A stretch of DNA of 64,000 nucleotides from Clostridium nigeriense (GTDB taxonomy: Bacteria > Bacillota > Clostridia > Clostridiales > Clostridiaceae): assembly GCF_900086595.1 (NCBI RefSeq), contig NZ_LT575472.1:779046-843045 (forward strand), given 5' to 3'. The position numbers were made by a program, and so were the translations under genes. Under the pieces are notes generated by a model. It was not told where the DNA came from and did not search any database. It was given only the letters and a program-made list of their open reading frames with translations. Numbering within the stretch: the first letter of the stretch is position 1; each line of letters starts with the position of its first letter. Positions 51,533-61,749 of this stretch are shown here, one piece after another.

Positions 51533-52843
51533 ATGAAAAATAAAAACTTTATAATAATAGTAATAGGGCAAATTATATCTTTATTTGGAAATGCAATTCA
51601 AAGATTTAGTATGTCACTATATTTATTAGAATTTACAGGTAGCACAGCTGCTTTTGCCAATATACTAGCAATATCAACAATACCCTATGTTTTATTTGCA
51701 CCAATAGCAGGAATGCTTTCAGATAAGGTAAACAGAAAAAAGATAATGGTGTACTTAGACTTATTTTGTGCAATATTAATAGGAAGTTATGCCTTTATAT
51801 TAGTAAGTGGAAGAGATAATCAGTTTATTGTTGGAACAGTAATGTTTATGCTATCAATATGCTTTACCTTATATGGTCCAGCAGTTACAGCTTCAATTCC
51901 ACAGGTAGTAGAAGAAGAAAAACTAACAAGTGCAAATGGAATAATAAATCAAGTTGGATCTATAGTTAACTTTGCAGGACCAATAATAGCAGGAGTAGTT
52001 TATGGAATCTTTGGAATAAAGGCAATAGTAATAGTTAATGCTGTAAGCTTCTTATTTGCAGCAATAATGGAATTATTCTTAGATATACCAGATGTAAAAA
52101 GAGAAGAAGTTAATGTAAATATAGATAGTAATGACAAAATAGATAGAAGTAAAAATACAGATAGTAGCAAAGGTGATATGAATGAAACTAAAGAAAAAGT
52201 ATTTTCAATTAGGTTTATAAAAGATTCCTTTGTAGATATGTATAAGACCTTTAAATATCTATTAAAAGAAAAAAAGGTTATACTTTCAATAATAATGTCC
52301 TATGCACTATGCAATATTTTCCTAGTGCCAATATTATCAATAGTAGCACCATACTTTATTAATATATATTTAGGACTATCAGCAGAAATATACGGTTTAG
52401 TAGAGGCAATTTGTGTTTTAGGAATGATAATCGGAGGATTTTTAATAAGTGTAAGACCAAAGATGTTCTCCATGAAAAAAGTACATTATATATATTTTCC
52501 AATGCTAATAGGAGTTATTTTGATGATAGGACTTCCACTTATAAATATTAATAAGCTTTCACTAGCAGGATTTTTTGCTCTAGGGGGACTTGGGATAATG
52601 CTGTCTCTTGCCATATCAAATGTATTAACCTTAACATTTATACAAAAAGAAATACCAGAAAACATATTAGGAAAGGTTTCAGCATTTTCCGTAGCAATAG
52701 CAACAATAAGCGTAGCTCCGGGACAATTACTATACGGTCAAATTTTAGAAAGTGGAATATCCTTAAGTATTATATTCTTATTAACAGCTATTGCCAATGT
52801 AGCTTTAATAATATTTATAAAACAAAAAGTAAGTTTAGCTTAA
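51533..52843 (+). CDS. MFS transporter, EntS-like
   Basis: The 436-residue protein has about twelve membrane helices, with the MFS loop GMLSDKVNRKKIMVYLDL and a long charged hydrophilic loop between helices 6 and 7 (NVNIDSNDKIDRSKNTDSS). It resembles the MFS_3/EntS group, which includes siderophore exporters. It follows the ABC ATPase by 20 bases, so it is part of the iron operon. Since no siderophore synthesis genes lie in the window, it may export a siderophore made elsewhere or return an emptied xenosiderophore. Both are inferences. Confidence 0.85.
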   Translation: MKNKNFIIIVIGQIISLFGNAIQRFSMSLYLLEFTGSTAAFANILAISTIPYVLFAPIAGMLSDKVNRKKIMVYLDLFCAILIGSYAFILVSGRDNQFIVGTVMFMLSICFTLYGPAVTASIPQVVEEEKLTSANGIINQVGSIVNFAGPIIAGVVYGIFGIKAIVIVNAVSFLFAAIMELFLDIPDVKREEVNVNIDSNDKIDRSKNTDSSKGDMNETKEKVFSIRFIKDSFVDMYKTFKYLLKEKKVILSIIMSYALCNIFLVPILSIVAPYFINIYLGLSAEIYGLVEAICVLGMIIGGFLISVRPKMFSMKKVHYIYFPMLIGVILMIGLPLININKLSLAGFFALGGLGIMLSLAISNVLTLTFIQKEIPENILGKVSAFSVAIATISVAPGQLLYGQILESGISLSIIFLLTAIANVALIIFIKQKVSLA

Positions 52844-52926
52844 AATTAATGAAATTAAATTCTCAAAATAGATAGATTAATTAGCAATATACTAATATAT
52901 ATTTATTAAAAACTAATATATAATTG

Positions 52927-52986
52927 ACTTGTAATGATATGTAAAAATATGTATAAGTTATATATGTTTTTACATGTTTTACAAGT
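52927..52986 (+). promoter_or_regulatory. Large imperfect palindrome upstream of the GH101 gene
   Basis: ACTTGTAATGATATGTAAAA and the arm ending TTACATGTTTTACAAGT are complementary over ACTTGTAA, ATGTAAAAA and TATA blocks, with a short centre. TTGACT at 52924-52929 overlaps its left end and could be a -35 box. It may be an operator or a leader hairpin of the mucin-hydrolase gene. Confidence 0.5.
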
Positions 52987-53075
52987 GAAAGAAACAATAT
53001 AAAGGGTTGAGAGAGAATAAAATATGGAGGTGACACACTATAATCACAAATTTCAAAGAAAGGAAAGTGAGAGTT

Positions 53076-56000
53076 ATGGTTAATATCCTTAAAGGGAGTA
53101 AGAAAAGACTTGGAGCTGCAGCAGTAGCTTTTGCTGTATTTTGTACATGTATATTTCCATCTTTACATGTTTTAGCGGCACCAAAAACAATGGCTCATAT
53201 AAAGGCTGGAAGTGGAAATGGAAATGGACATTTTGGTAGTGCAAATCCAGAATTATTTGTATTATCAGATAAAAAAGATATTACAGATAAGTCAATTAGC
53301 TTCCAAATGAAAGTAGGAAGTGAAAAAAATGATACAAGATTCCGTTTTGTGACCAAATATGTAGACGATACCAAATGGGGATATGTTGCTTATGATGGAG
53401 CAACAGGTTGGTTTATAGAATATAAGAACGGTGATAAAACAGGATATCCAGGAGTTACAGGACTACCAGATTTAAACAAAAATGATATCGTAAACATTAC
53501 TGCGGGATATGAAGAAAATGGACTTAAAGTAAAAGTAGATAATAAGACAAGTGGTAAGAGTGGAGAAGCATTAATTGATACACCAGATTTTATAAGTTTA
53601 AAAGACCAGGCAGGTCAAATTGGATTTGGTGCAGCTGCATATGGAACTGCCTATACTGATATTTACTTTTCAGATGTAACAGTTGGAGATAAAATTTACA
53701 CAAATTATAATGAATGGACATTATATAAAGAAGGCCTTGCAGGTCAAGTATGGGAACCATCAGTATTAGTCACAGATAAAGAAGAGCCAGAAAGTCCTGA
53801 AGAGCCATCATCACAAGGTGAAAAGTGGTTCAAGTTAACAGGTGGATCTAAAAATGGTGGTGGACATGCTTATGGTAATGCATCAGTAGCAGCACCAGTT
53901 TTATTATTAAATAATGATAGAAAAATGGAAGATGCAGGTGAATTATCCTTAAAGCTAAAACCAAGTAACAATTGGGGTGTTTTTTATACTTATGTAAACG
54001 ATGATAATTGGCTGTATGTTGGATTTGATTCAAGTAGTAAATGGTATTATCAATATAAAGTAGATGGAAAAGGATCTTATCCAAAGCTTTCAAATCTTCC
54101 TGAAGTTGCAGAGGGACAAGAATTAAAAATGTCAGTATCTTTAAGCCGTGAGACATTATCAGTAACTGTTAACGGAACTACAGTTAGAGTTACTAATCAA
54201 GATTTAATTTCACTTGCTGAGAAAACTTCTGGAAAAGGAAGATTTGGTGTAAAGACAAATGGAGCAACATCAATTTCATTTGCAGATGTAAAATATAACG
54301 GAATAAATACTATGGAAGATAAGTGGGGATTCTGTGCAGAACGTTCAGGACAAAAGGTTGAGGAAATATATTCAAAGCTTGTACCAATATCGGGTAAAGT
54401 ATCTACTAAGGATGGACAAGCAATTCCAGAAGCAGTTATACGTATTGGAACAAACTCAACTAAAAGTGATGTAAATGGAAGATATCAGTTTGATGCCTTA
54501 GAAGTTGGGGAGCATAATATGGCTATTACAAAGGCTGGGTATCAAGCGTATTCTAAAACTATAAATGTTCAAGAAGAAAATAATATAATAGACATTATAT
54601 TAGAAGAAAAAGAAAGCTTAGATTTAACACAATATGATACTATTTCATCAGAGAAAATGAAAGTATATATTGGGAAAACCTTCCCTGTAGTTGCTAGATA
54701 TCAAATGCTTCAAGATGGAGTAGAAGTAAAAGACCAATATATGCGAGGTAATGAAACCAAACTTAATACTGTAGCAATAAATGGCATATCTATTGAGCCA
54801 ATTGTTAAAGTTGAAGAAGAAGGAACTTCTTTTAGAGTATACTCAATGCATGTTGAAAATGCTGAGAATAAAATAAATGTGGATATGAAAATAAAAGTAA
54901 GCGTAAAAGAAAATGACTTAACATGGGAAGTAACAGAACTTAATAAAGCAGAGAATTCTGCTAAAATTGCAACTATCGATGTTCCACAATTAAATTTATT
55001 GACAGTAGATGCTGTAGAAAAAGGTGCTAACTTTGCAGGCGCAAAAGCATCAACAACAACAACTTCAACTGGAGACGTATTTATTGACTTTGAAAATGGA
55101 TTTGTTCCATCAAATAAGGATTCTTATTTATATGGATTCCTCACAAATGGGAAATTAAGTGCAGGTCTTTTCAGTAATTCAGAAGCTGAAGGAGACAAAC
55201 GTGTTGTTAGAAATAACGGTGCAGATACAATGAGCCTTACAAGCGCAGCATGGTATTATGAACTAGGAGATAAAAATGGACAAAAAGTAGCAAAGAACTA
55301 TAAAGATTATCCAGTAAGTGATTTACCATGTACAAAGGTAGCTATTGCAGCAGATGAAAATGGAGATGGAGATATTGATTGGAATGATGGAGCGCTTGCA
55401 TTCCGTGATATTATGAATATACCTTACGGAGCAGAAGTAATTAAGGATATGGTAAATTACCGTATTGTTATGAACTTTGCAAGTATGGCATCTAATCCTT
55501 TCTTAACAACAGCTGATAACATTAAAAAAGTATATCTTGCAACAGATGGACTTCCACAATCAGTTATGTTAAAGGGATATGGAAATGAAGGTCATGATTC
55601 TGCAAATTCAGAGTATGCAGATATTGCAGAACGTGAAGGCGGAGTAGAAGATTTCCAAAGTTTAATTAAAATTGCACATGATTATGATACAGAAATTGGT
55701 ATCCATATAAATGCTCAAGAAATATATCCAGAGGCAGCTTCATTTAATGAAGAAATGTTACAAAAACCAATAGGAAATGGATGGGGATGGTTAGATCAGT
55801 CCCATGTAATCGATAAAATTTGGGATTTATCAAGTCAAGCAAGATGGAAGAGACTAGTTCAATTATATGATCGTATAAATGGAACAAGCTTCTATAATAG
55901 GGAGTGGCCATCAGCAGTAGAAAATTCAAAGGGTGAAGTAACTGCAAGTAAAAAAGAAATTAAAGCAGATGCTGAAAAGCGTGAAAACAATATGGATTTC

Positions 56001-59000
56001 ATATATCTTGATGTATGGTATCAAGATGCATGGGAAACAAGAAATGTTGCAAAAGAAATTAATTCCCTTGGTTGGAGATTTACAACAGAGTTCAGTGCAC
56101 AAGGAGAGTATGACTCTACATGGCAACACTGGTCTACAGATGCTGTTTATGGTGGAGCAAGTATGAAGGGATATAATAGTGATATTATTCGTTTCATTAG
56201 AAATGACCATAGAGATTCTCAAGTATTAAATTATCCTGCATTTGGAGGAACAGCAGATAATCCGTTACTTGGAGGTTTTAGACTATACGGATTTGAAGGC
56301 TGGGGTGGAGATAAAGACTTTAATAACTATATTTTACAGACATTTAATCAAAACCTACCTACTAAGTTCTTACAACATTATTATGTAACAGATTGGGAAA
56401 ATTACGAAAAAGGACAATCACCTGTAGGAAATCATGAAAAAGAAATTACATTAAAAAATGATGTAGGAGATAAAGTTGTTGTAACAAGAAATGAAAAACA
56501 AAGAAGTGACGACAACATTGAGCGTAAAATTACTTTAAATGGAAAAGTAGTATTAAATGATGTGACATATTTATTACCATGGACAGATGAAGATGGAACA
56601 GAAAAATTATATCATTGGAATTTAGATGGTGGTAATACAACATGGGAGCTTCCAAAAGGATGGGAAGGTCTTGGAAATGTTATAATGTATGAACTATCTG
56701 ACCAAGGACGTATAAATGAAGTAAGTATTCCAGTTAATAATGGCTCTATTAATTTAGAAGCTAAGGCAAAAACAGCATATGTATTAGCAAAAGGTTCTGA
56801 AATTAAAGAGCTAAAGAATGACTTTGGTGAATTAGATTATGTAGTAGATCCAGGATTTAATGGATATGCAGACGGAGAAAAATTATCTTCAGATGAATGG
56901 TCAGGAGATATCCAAAATGAATCAGTTGTAATAGAAAAAGCAAAGACAGGGGATCAAAGATTAGCCTTTAATAGTCCTTCTGAAGATTTATCTGTAACTA
57001 CAACTATTTCAGGATTAAAAGAAAAAACAAATTATGTTGCAGAGGTATATGTAGAAAATAATAGTGATTCAAAAGCAACTATTGAAGTAAACACAGGAAA
57101 GAATACAGTTTCTAATTATACTGAACGTTCTATTTTAAATAACTATGTAAAATCTGATCAAAAGAATGGAAGCAAGATGCAACGTATTCAAATTTCATTC
57201 ACAGCAGAAAAGGATACAGCTAATTTAACTTTATCTAGAGAAGCTGGTGAAGGATCTACTTATATGGATGATATTCGTATTGTAGAAAAGACATTAAATA
57301 ACTTTCAAAAAGATGGAAGCTTTAAACAGGATTTTGAAAGTGTAGTACAAGGATTATATCCATTTGTATTAAGTTCTGCACAAGGAATTTCAGATCCAGG
57401 AACGCATTTATCGCAACTAAATGCTCCATATACTCAAGCTGGATGGAATGGAAGAGTAATTGATGATGTAATTTCAGGCGAATGGTCAGTAAAGCATCAT
57501 GGTGCAAACACTGGAATAATATATCAAACACTTCCACAAAATTTCCGCTTTAAATCAGGAAAAGTATATAATGTTGAATTCGATTACCAATCAGGACCAG
57601 ATAAGGCTTATGCTATGGTTATTGGTGATGGAACAAACTATACAGCTCCAACAGAAGAGCAATACCTTGCAGAAGCTCGTGGAGTAACAAAACATGTTAA
57701 AATGCAAGTTATTGGTGGATTAAGTGAACAAACTTGGATTGGTCTTTATCAAAATGGAAGTAAAGCAGGTAGTGGTGCTATGGGACAAACAGACTTTGTT
57801 CTAGACAATCTTGTTATTACAGAAGATAAAGATGCCATAGCTGTTAAACTTACAACTACAAATCTTTATAAGGGAGAAATAGCTACAATATATGGAAGTA
57901 GATTAGATAAAATTAATTGGTCTTCCAGTGATGAAAAAGTAGCAGTTGTAGATAAAGAGGCTAATGTAGTAAAAGCATTATCAGCAGGAAAGGCAACTAT
58001 TACAGCAACACTTCCAAAGGGAGAAGAAGTAGTATTTGAAATGAATGTTGTAGATGAAGTTGTAACAGACATTCCAAGAGAAGAATTAGATGGTATAAGT
58101 TCAAGTGCAAACACAGAACAAGTATCTGGTGAACCAGCAGGAAGTGGGGTAGCATCTGCAGCTACAGATGGAAACTCATCTACTTACTGGCATTCGAAAT
58201 GGAGTGATGGAGGCTTTATTGTAAGCAAAGAAAATCCAGCAATTTTAACTGTAGATTTAGGAAAAGAAATAAAAATTGGTGGGTTTAAATTCCAACAAAG
58301 ACCAAGTGCAAACAATGGTATTGTGCAACAATTTAAATATGAGATTTTAGATGTAGAAGGAAATATTTTAGAGGCATCAGATTCTATTACTACTTCTGAG
58401 TTAGAAATGCAAGGTGGAGCATGGATAACTTCTAAGTTCAATAAATCACTTGCTGCAAAAACAATTAAAATTTATGTGGAAAAAGGTAAAGGTAATTTTG
58501 CAGTAATATCTGAAGTTACACCAATTATTTTACAAAGAGTTGCGGATACAGCAAGCTTAGAAGATATTACATTAAATATAGGAGGAGAAGTAACTTTAAC
58601 TCCTAAACATCCAGAAAATACTGTTTTAAAAGGTATTGTGTGGAGTTCTTCTAATGAAAAGATAGCAAAGGTAAATCAAAATGGAGTTGTAACCGCAATA
58701 GCTAAAGGAACTGCTAAGATAAAAATAACTAATGCAGCGGGCTTAACAGCTGAAGGTACAGTAATTGTTGAAAATAAGAAACTAGATTATAAAGAATTAG
58801 AAAAGGCCATTACAAATGCAGAAAAAGTTGATTTAACTAAGTATAAGGATGGATCTGAAAAGGATGTATTTGTAAAAGCATTAAATGATGCAAAAGCTTT
58901 AATTAATAATGCAGCTTCACAAGATGAAATAGATAATGCTTTATCAAAATTAAAGGCAGCTGAGGATAATCTAATAAATATAGACCCAGAAGTACCAGAA

Positions 59001-59789
59001 ATTCCAGAAGTGCCAGAGGTTCCTGAAACTCCAGGAGATAATGATAACGTAGTAATAAAACCATCAGAAGATAAAGTAATTGCAGAAGTATCAAAAATCA
59101 ATCCAAATGAAAAAAATGAAATAACAATAAAAACAGAAAATGAAATTAAAAATGTTGAAGTTGTAATTAAAGATATAGAAGCTATTAAGAATGGTACAGG
59201 ATCCATAAATATATCTATAAACAATAATATAAAAATGAACTTACCATTATCATTAATAGACAAGAGTCTTTTAGATGGTGCAAAGGATGTAACTATAAAA
59301 CTAAATGTTCTAGAAAATTCAGAGATAATTAAGAATATTAAAGCTGTTAATAAGGTTTTTGATTTTAACTTAATTATTAATAATGAAGATGGAACAATAA
59401 ACATCCATGAATTTAAAGATAGCGTAGCAGAAATAAAGATTACTTTAACTGATAAAGATTTAGAAGGATTAAATAAAGAGAAAATAGTAGTTTACTATTA
59501 TAATGATTCAACTAAAAAGTTTGAAGCTATGGAAACAGAAGTTAACGGAAATGAAATAACATTCAAAACAACACACTTCTCTAAATATGTTATAGCTGAA
59601 AAGATTGAAGTAAATAGTGGAGATTCAAAGCCATCAACTGATAATTCATCAAATAATACAACTGAAACTGGAAAAGGAGAATTACCTGAAACAGGATCAA
59701 GAGTATCTAGCACAATAATATTAGTTTTAGCAATAGGAATAGTTGCTGTTGGTGGAACTATGTTTACTAGAAAAAGAAAAGATGCATAA
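53076..59789 (+). CDS. Cell-wall-anchored endo-alpha-N-acetylgalactosaminidase (GH101)
   Basis: The enzyme of 2237 residues has a long signal peptide ending near LHVLAAP. Two similar beta-sandwich modules follow (about 40-205 and 255-410), each with a FADV/FSDV strand, then a carboxypeptidase-regulatory-like domain (ISGKVSTKDGQAIPEAVIRI). The GH101 catalytic region has nucleophile Asp979 in FIYLDVWYQDAW and acid/base Glu1005 in RFTTEFSAQGEYDS. Later come galactose-binding-like modules, two Ig-like Big_2 domains, an F5/8-type domain, a FIVAR-like helical pair, a Pro/Glu linker (PEVPEIPEVPEVPETP) and the sortase signal LPETG with a membrane helix and RKRK tail. GH101 enzymes release Gal-beta-1,3-GalNAc from Ser/Thr of mucins. 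A GTG nine bases upstream overlaps the AGGAAAG site; the ATG is chosen. No sortase gene is nearby. Confidence 0.92.
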   Translation: MVNILKGSKKRLGAAAVAFAVFCTCIFPSLHVLAAPKTMAHIKAGSGNGNGHFGSANPELFVLSDKKDITDKSISFQMKVGSEKNDTRFRFVTKYVDDTKWGYVAYDGATGWFIEYKNGDKTGYPGVTGLPDLNKNDIVNITAGYEENGLKVKVDNKTSGKSGEALIDTPDFISLKDQAGQIGFGAAAYGTAYTDIYFSDVTVGDKIYTNYNEWTLYKEGLAGQVWEPSVLVTDKEEPESPEEPSSQGEKWFKLTGGSKNGGGHAYGNASVAAPVLLLNNDRKMEDAGELSLKLKPSNNWGVFYTYVNDDNWLYVGFDSSSKWYYQYKVDGKGSYPKLSNLPEVAEGQELKMSVSLSRETLSVTVNGTTVRVTNQDLISLAEKTSGKGRFGVKTNGATSISFADVKYNGINTMEDKWGFCAERSGQKVEEIYSKLVPISGKVSTKDGQAIPEAVIRIGTNSTKSDVNGRYQFDALEVGEHNMAITKAGYQAYSKTINVQEENNIIDIILEEKESLDLTQYDTISSEKMKVYIGKTFPVVARYQMLQDGVEVKDQYMRGNETKLNTVAINGISIEPIVKVEEEGTSFRVYSMHVENAENKINVDMKIKVSVKENDLTWEVTELNKAENSAKIATIDVPQLNLLTVDAVEKGANFAGAKASTTTTSTGDVFIDFENGFVPSNKDSYLYGFLTNGKLSAGLFSNSEAEGDKRVVRNNGADTMSLTSAAWYYELGDKNGQKVAKNYKDYPVSDLPCTKVAIAADENGDGDIDWNDGALAFRDIMNIPYGAEVIKDMVNYRIVMNFASMASNPFLTTADNIKKVYLATDGLPQSVMLKGYGNEGHDSANSEYADIAEREGGVEDFQSLIKIAHDYDTEIGIHINAQEIYPEAASFNEEMLQKPIGNGWGWLDQSHVIDKIWDLSSQARWKRLVQLYDRINGTSFYNREWPSAVENSKGEVTASKKEIKADAEKRENNMDFIYLDVWYQDAWETRNVAKEINSLGWRFTTEFSAQGEYDSTWQHWSTDAVYGGASMKGYNSDIIRFIRNDHRDSQVLNYPAFGGTADNPLLGGFRLYGFEGWGGDKDFNNYILQTFNQNLPTKFLQHYYVTDWENYEKGQSPVGNHEKEITLKNDVGDKVVVTRNEKQRSDDNIERKITLNGKVVLNDVTYLLPWTDEDGTEKLYHWNLDGGNTTWELPKGWEGLGNVIMYELSDQGRINEVSIPVNNGSINLEAKAKTAYVLAKGSEIKELKNDFGELDYVVDPGFNGYADGEKLSSDEWSGDIQNESVVIEKAKTGDQRLAFNSPSEDLSVTTTISGLKEKTNYVAEVYVENNSDSKATIEVNTGKNTVSNYTERSILNNYVKSDQKNGSKMQRIQISFTAEKDTANLTLSREAGEGSTYMDDIRIVEKTLNNFQKDGSFKQDFESVVQGLYPFVLSSAQGISDPGTHLSQLNAPYTQAGWNGRVIDDVISGEWSVKHHGANTGIIYQTLPQNFRFKSGKVYNVEFDYQSGPDKAYAMVIGDGTNYTAPTEEQYLAEARGVTKHVKMQVIGGLSEQTWIGLYQNGSKAGSGAMGQTDFVLDNLVITEDKDAIAVKLTTTNLYKGEIATIYGSRLDKINWSSSDEKVAVVDKEANVVKALSAGKATITATLPKGEEVVFEMNVVDEVVTDIPREELDGISSSANTEQVSGEPAGSGVASAATDGNSSTYWHSKWSDGGFIVSKENPAILTVDLGKEIKIGGFKFQQRPSANNGIVQQFKYEILDVEGNILEASDSITTSELEMQGGAWITSKFNKSLAAKTIKIYVEKGKGNFAVISEVTPIILQRVADTASLEDITLNIGGEVTLTPKHPENTVLKGIVWSSSNEKIAKVNQNGVVTAIAKGTAKIKITNAAGLTAEGTVIVENKKLDYKELEKAITNAEKVDLTKYKDGSEKDVFVKALNDAKALINNAASQDEIDNALSKLKAAEDNLINIDPEVPEIPEVPEVPETPGDNDNVVIKPSEDKVIAEVSKINPNEKNEITIKTENEIKNVEVVIKDIEAIKNGTGSINISINNNIKMNLPLSLIDKSLLDGAKDVTIKLNVLENSEIIKNIKAVNKVFDFNLIINNEDGTINIHEFKDSVAEIKITLTDKDLEGLNKEKIVVYYYNDSTKKFEAMETEVNGNEITFKTTHFSKYVIAEKIEVNSGDSKPSTDNSSNNTTETGKGELPETGSRVSSTIILVLAIGIVAVGGTMFTRKRKDA

Positions 59790-59813
59790 TTTCATTTAAT
59801 TTAAAAGTTTTTT

Positions 59814-59850
59814 AATCCATGCATTAACTAAAATTAGTGCATGGATTTTT
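59814..59850 (+). terminator. Terminator after the GH101 gene
   Basis: AATCCATGCA pairs with TGCATGGATT (the inner TTAACTAAAATTAG also partly pairs), followed by TTTT. Confidence 0.85.
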
Positions 59851-59980
59851 ATAAGTTCATTTTGTATATTTTATTTTGCTAACTAATAAAAATTCATTTT
59901 AAAATTTAAAACTTTAGGGTATAATGAATAACTAGAGAAACAGAGATAAAACTTAATTTAGATTTAAGGAGGAAAAGCCC

Positions 59981-61576
59981 TTGGCAGATTATATAAGTGA
60001 AATAGAAAAAAGAAGAACCTTCGCTATTATATCCCACCCCGATGCAGGTAAAACTACATTAACAGAAAAGTTCTTACTATATGGAGGAGCTATAAGACTT
60101 GCAGGTTCAGTTAAAGCTAGAAAAGCTTCAGCTCATGCTGTATCAGACTGGATGGAAATAGAAAAGCAAAGAGGTATATCGGTTACTTCATCAGTAATGC
60201 AATTTAATTACAGAGGACACTGTATAAATATATTAGATACACCAGGTCACCAAGACTTCTCAGAAGATACATATAGAACACTTATGGCTGCAGATAGTGC
60301 AGTTATGGTTGTAGATGGAGCTAAAGGTATAGAGGATCAAACAAGAAAATTATTCCATGTTGCATCTCTTAGAGAAATGCCTATCTTCACATTTATAAAT
60401 AAGTTAGATAGAGAAGCTAAAGATCCATTTGAATTATTAGAGGAAATCGAAAATGAACTTGGGATAAAAACTTATCCAATGAACTGGCCAATAGGTTCAG
60501 GTAAAGAGTTTAAAGGCGTTTACGAAAGGGACAACAATAGAATTATTGCTTTCTCAGCAGGAAACCATGGTCAAAGTGCTGTAGATTCTATTGAAGGTGC
60601 TGTAGATGATCCAAGATTTAGAGAGATTTTAGGAGAAGCTCTTCACGATAAATTAATGGAAGATATCGAACTTTTAGATATAGCTGGAGATGACTTAGAT
60701 TTAGAAAAGGTAAGAAGTGGGGAGTTAACACCAGTATTCTTTGGATCAGCTTTAACTAACTTTGGGGTTGAGCCATTCTTAGAGCACTTCTTAGATATGA
60801 CTACATCACCACTTTCAAGAAACTCAAGCATAGGAGAAATAGATCCATTTGATAAAAACTTCTCAGCCTTTGTATTTAAGATTCAAGCAAATATGAATAA
60901 GGCACATAGAGATAGAATTGCCTTTATGAGAATTTGTTCAGGAAAGTTTGAAAAAGGTGAAGATGTATATCATATGCAAGGTGGAAAGAAAATTAAGCTT
61001 TCTCAGCCACAACAATTTATGGCTCAAGATAGAGAAATAGTAGAAGAAGCATATGCAGGAGATATAATTGGAGTATTCGATCCAGGTATATTCTCAATTG
61101 GAGACACTTTATGTGCACCTTCAAAGAAATTCAAGTTCGAAGGAATACCAACCTTTGCACCAGAACACTTTGCAAGAGTCAGACCTGTAGACTCCATGAA
61201 GAGAAAACAATTCGTAAAGGGTGTTACTCAAATAGCACAAGAAGGAGCAATCCAAGTCTTTAGGGAATCCTTTGTAGGTATGGAAGAAATTATAGTTGGA
61301 GTCGTTGGTGTACTTCAATTCGAAGTTCTAGAATATAGATTAAAAAATGAATACAACGTAGATATAAAAATGGATAGACTTCCATTTAGATACGTAAGAT
61401 GGATAGAAAATAAAGACATAGATATGGATAAACTAAACTTAACTTCAGATGCTAAGAAGGTTAAGGACTTCAAAGATAGAAACATCCTTATATTCCAAAA
61501 TGACTGGGGTATTAGCTGGGCTTTAGACCACAATAAAGGCTTAGTACTTTCAGGAGTAGGAAAAAGCGACGAATAG
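59981..61576 (+). CDS. prfC: Peptide chain release factor 3
   Basis: RF3 is a GTPase that recycles release factors RF1 and RF2 from the ribosome. The 531-residue protein has G1 ISHPDAGKTTLTEK, the switch region EKQRGISVTSSVMQF, G3 LDTPGHQDFSEDT and G4 FINKLDREA. The RF3-specific C-terminal part follows. The length matches the family (about 525-530). The start is TTG with AAGGAGG eight bases upstream; the next ATG would remove the first GTPase strand, so TTG is chosen. It is a single-gene unit ended by a hairpin. Confidence 0.96.
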   Translation: MADYISEIEKRRTFAIISHPDAGKTTLTEKFLLYGGAIRLAGSVKARKASAHAVSDWMEIEKQRGISVTSSVMQFNYRGHCINILDTPGHQDFSEDTYRTLMAADSAVMVVDGAKGIEDQTRKLFHVASLREMPIFTFINKLDREAKDPFELLEEIENELGIKTYPMNWPIGSGKEFKGVYERDNNRIIAFSAGNHGQSAVDSIEGAVDDPRFREILGEALHDKLMEDIELLDIAGDDLDLEKVRSGELTPVFFGSALTNFGVEPFLEHFLDMTTSPLSRNSSIGEIDPFDKNFSAFVFKIQANMNKAHRDRIAFMRICSGKFEKGEDVYHMQGGKKIKLSQPQQFMAQDREIVEEAYAGDIIGVFDPGIFSIGDTLCAPSKKFKFEGIPTFAPEHFARVRPVDSMKRKQFVKGVTQIAQEGAIQVFRESFVGMEEIIVGVVGVLQFEVLEYRLKNEYNVDIKMDRLPFRYVRWIENKDIDMDKLNLTSDAKKVKDFKDRNILIFQNDWGISWALDHNKGLVLSGVGKSDE

Positions 61577-61587
61577 ATGCTAAGCAT

Positions 61588-61616
61588 AATTAAAAATGAA
61601 GAATGAAAAATTAATG
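61588..61616. repeat. AT-rich intergenic repeat (copy 2)
   Basis: This is a 28/29 match to 1385-1413 and is likewise followed by an ACTCC-GGGAGT terminator. See the copy between murP and mupG. Confidence 0.65.
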
Positions 61617-61617
61617 T

Positions 61618-61643
61618 AAAAACTCCTGAAAGGGAGTTTTTTT
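61618..61643 (+). terminator. Terminator after prfC
   Basis: AAAAACTCC pairs with GGGAGTTTTTTT around TGAAA. Confidence 0.85.
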
Positions 61644-61749
61644 ATTAAAAAAGCTATATGTCAATATTTTTGTTAAATTTATTAGAAAATAATGTATAAT
61701 AATATAGAAATATTAAATATGATTATATAATAAAAATGGAGGATTTCAA

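Noticed and set aside
53848-54156. His/Leu-rich minus-strand open frame
   Set aside because: It is a frame shadow of the GH101 N-terminal module, with no ribosome site or plausible domain.
58787-59404. 205-residue open frame on the minus strand
   Set aside because: It lies wholly antisense to the repetitive C-terminal part of the GH101 gene, has a skewed Ser/Thr/Ile composition and no ribosome site.
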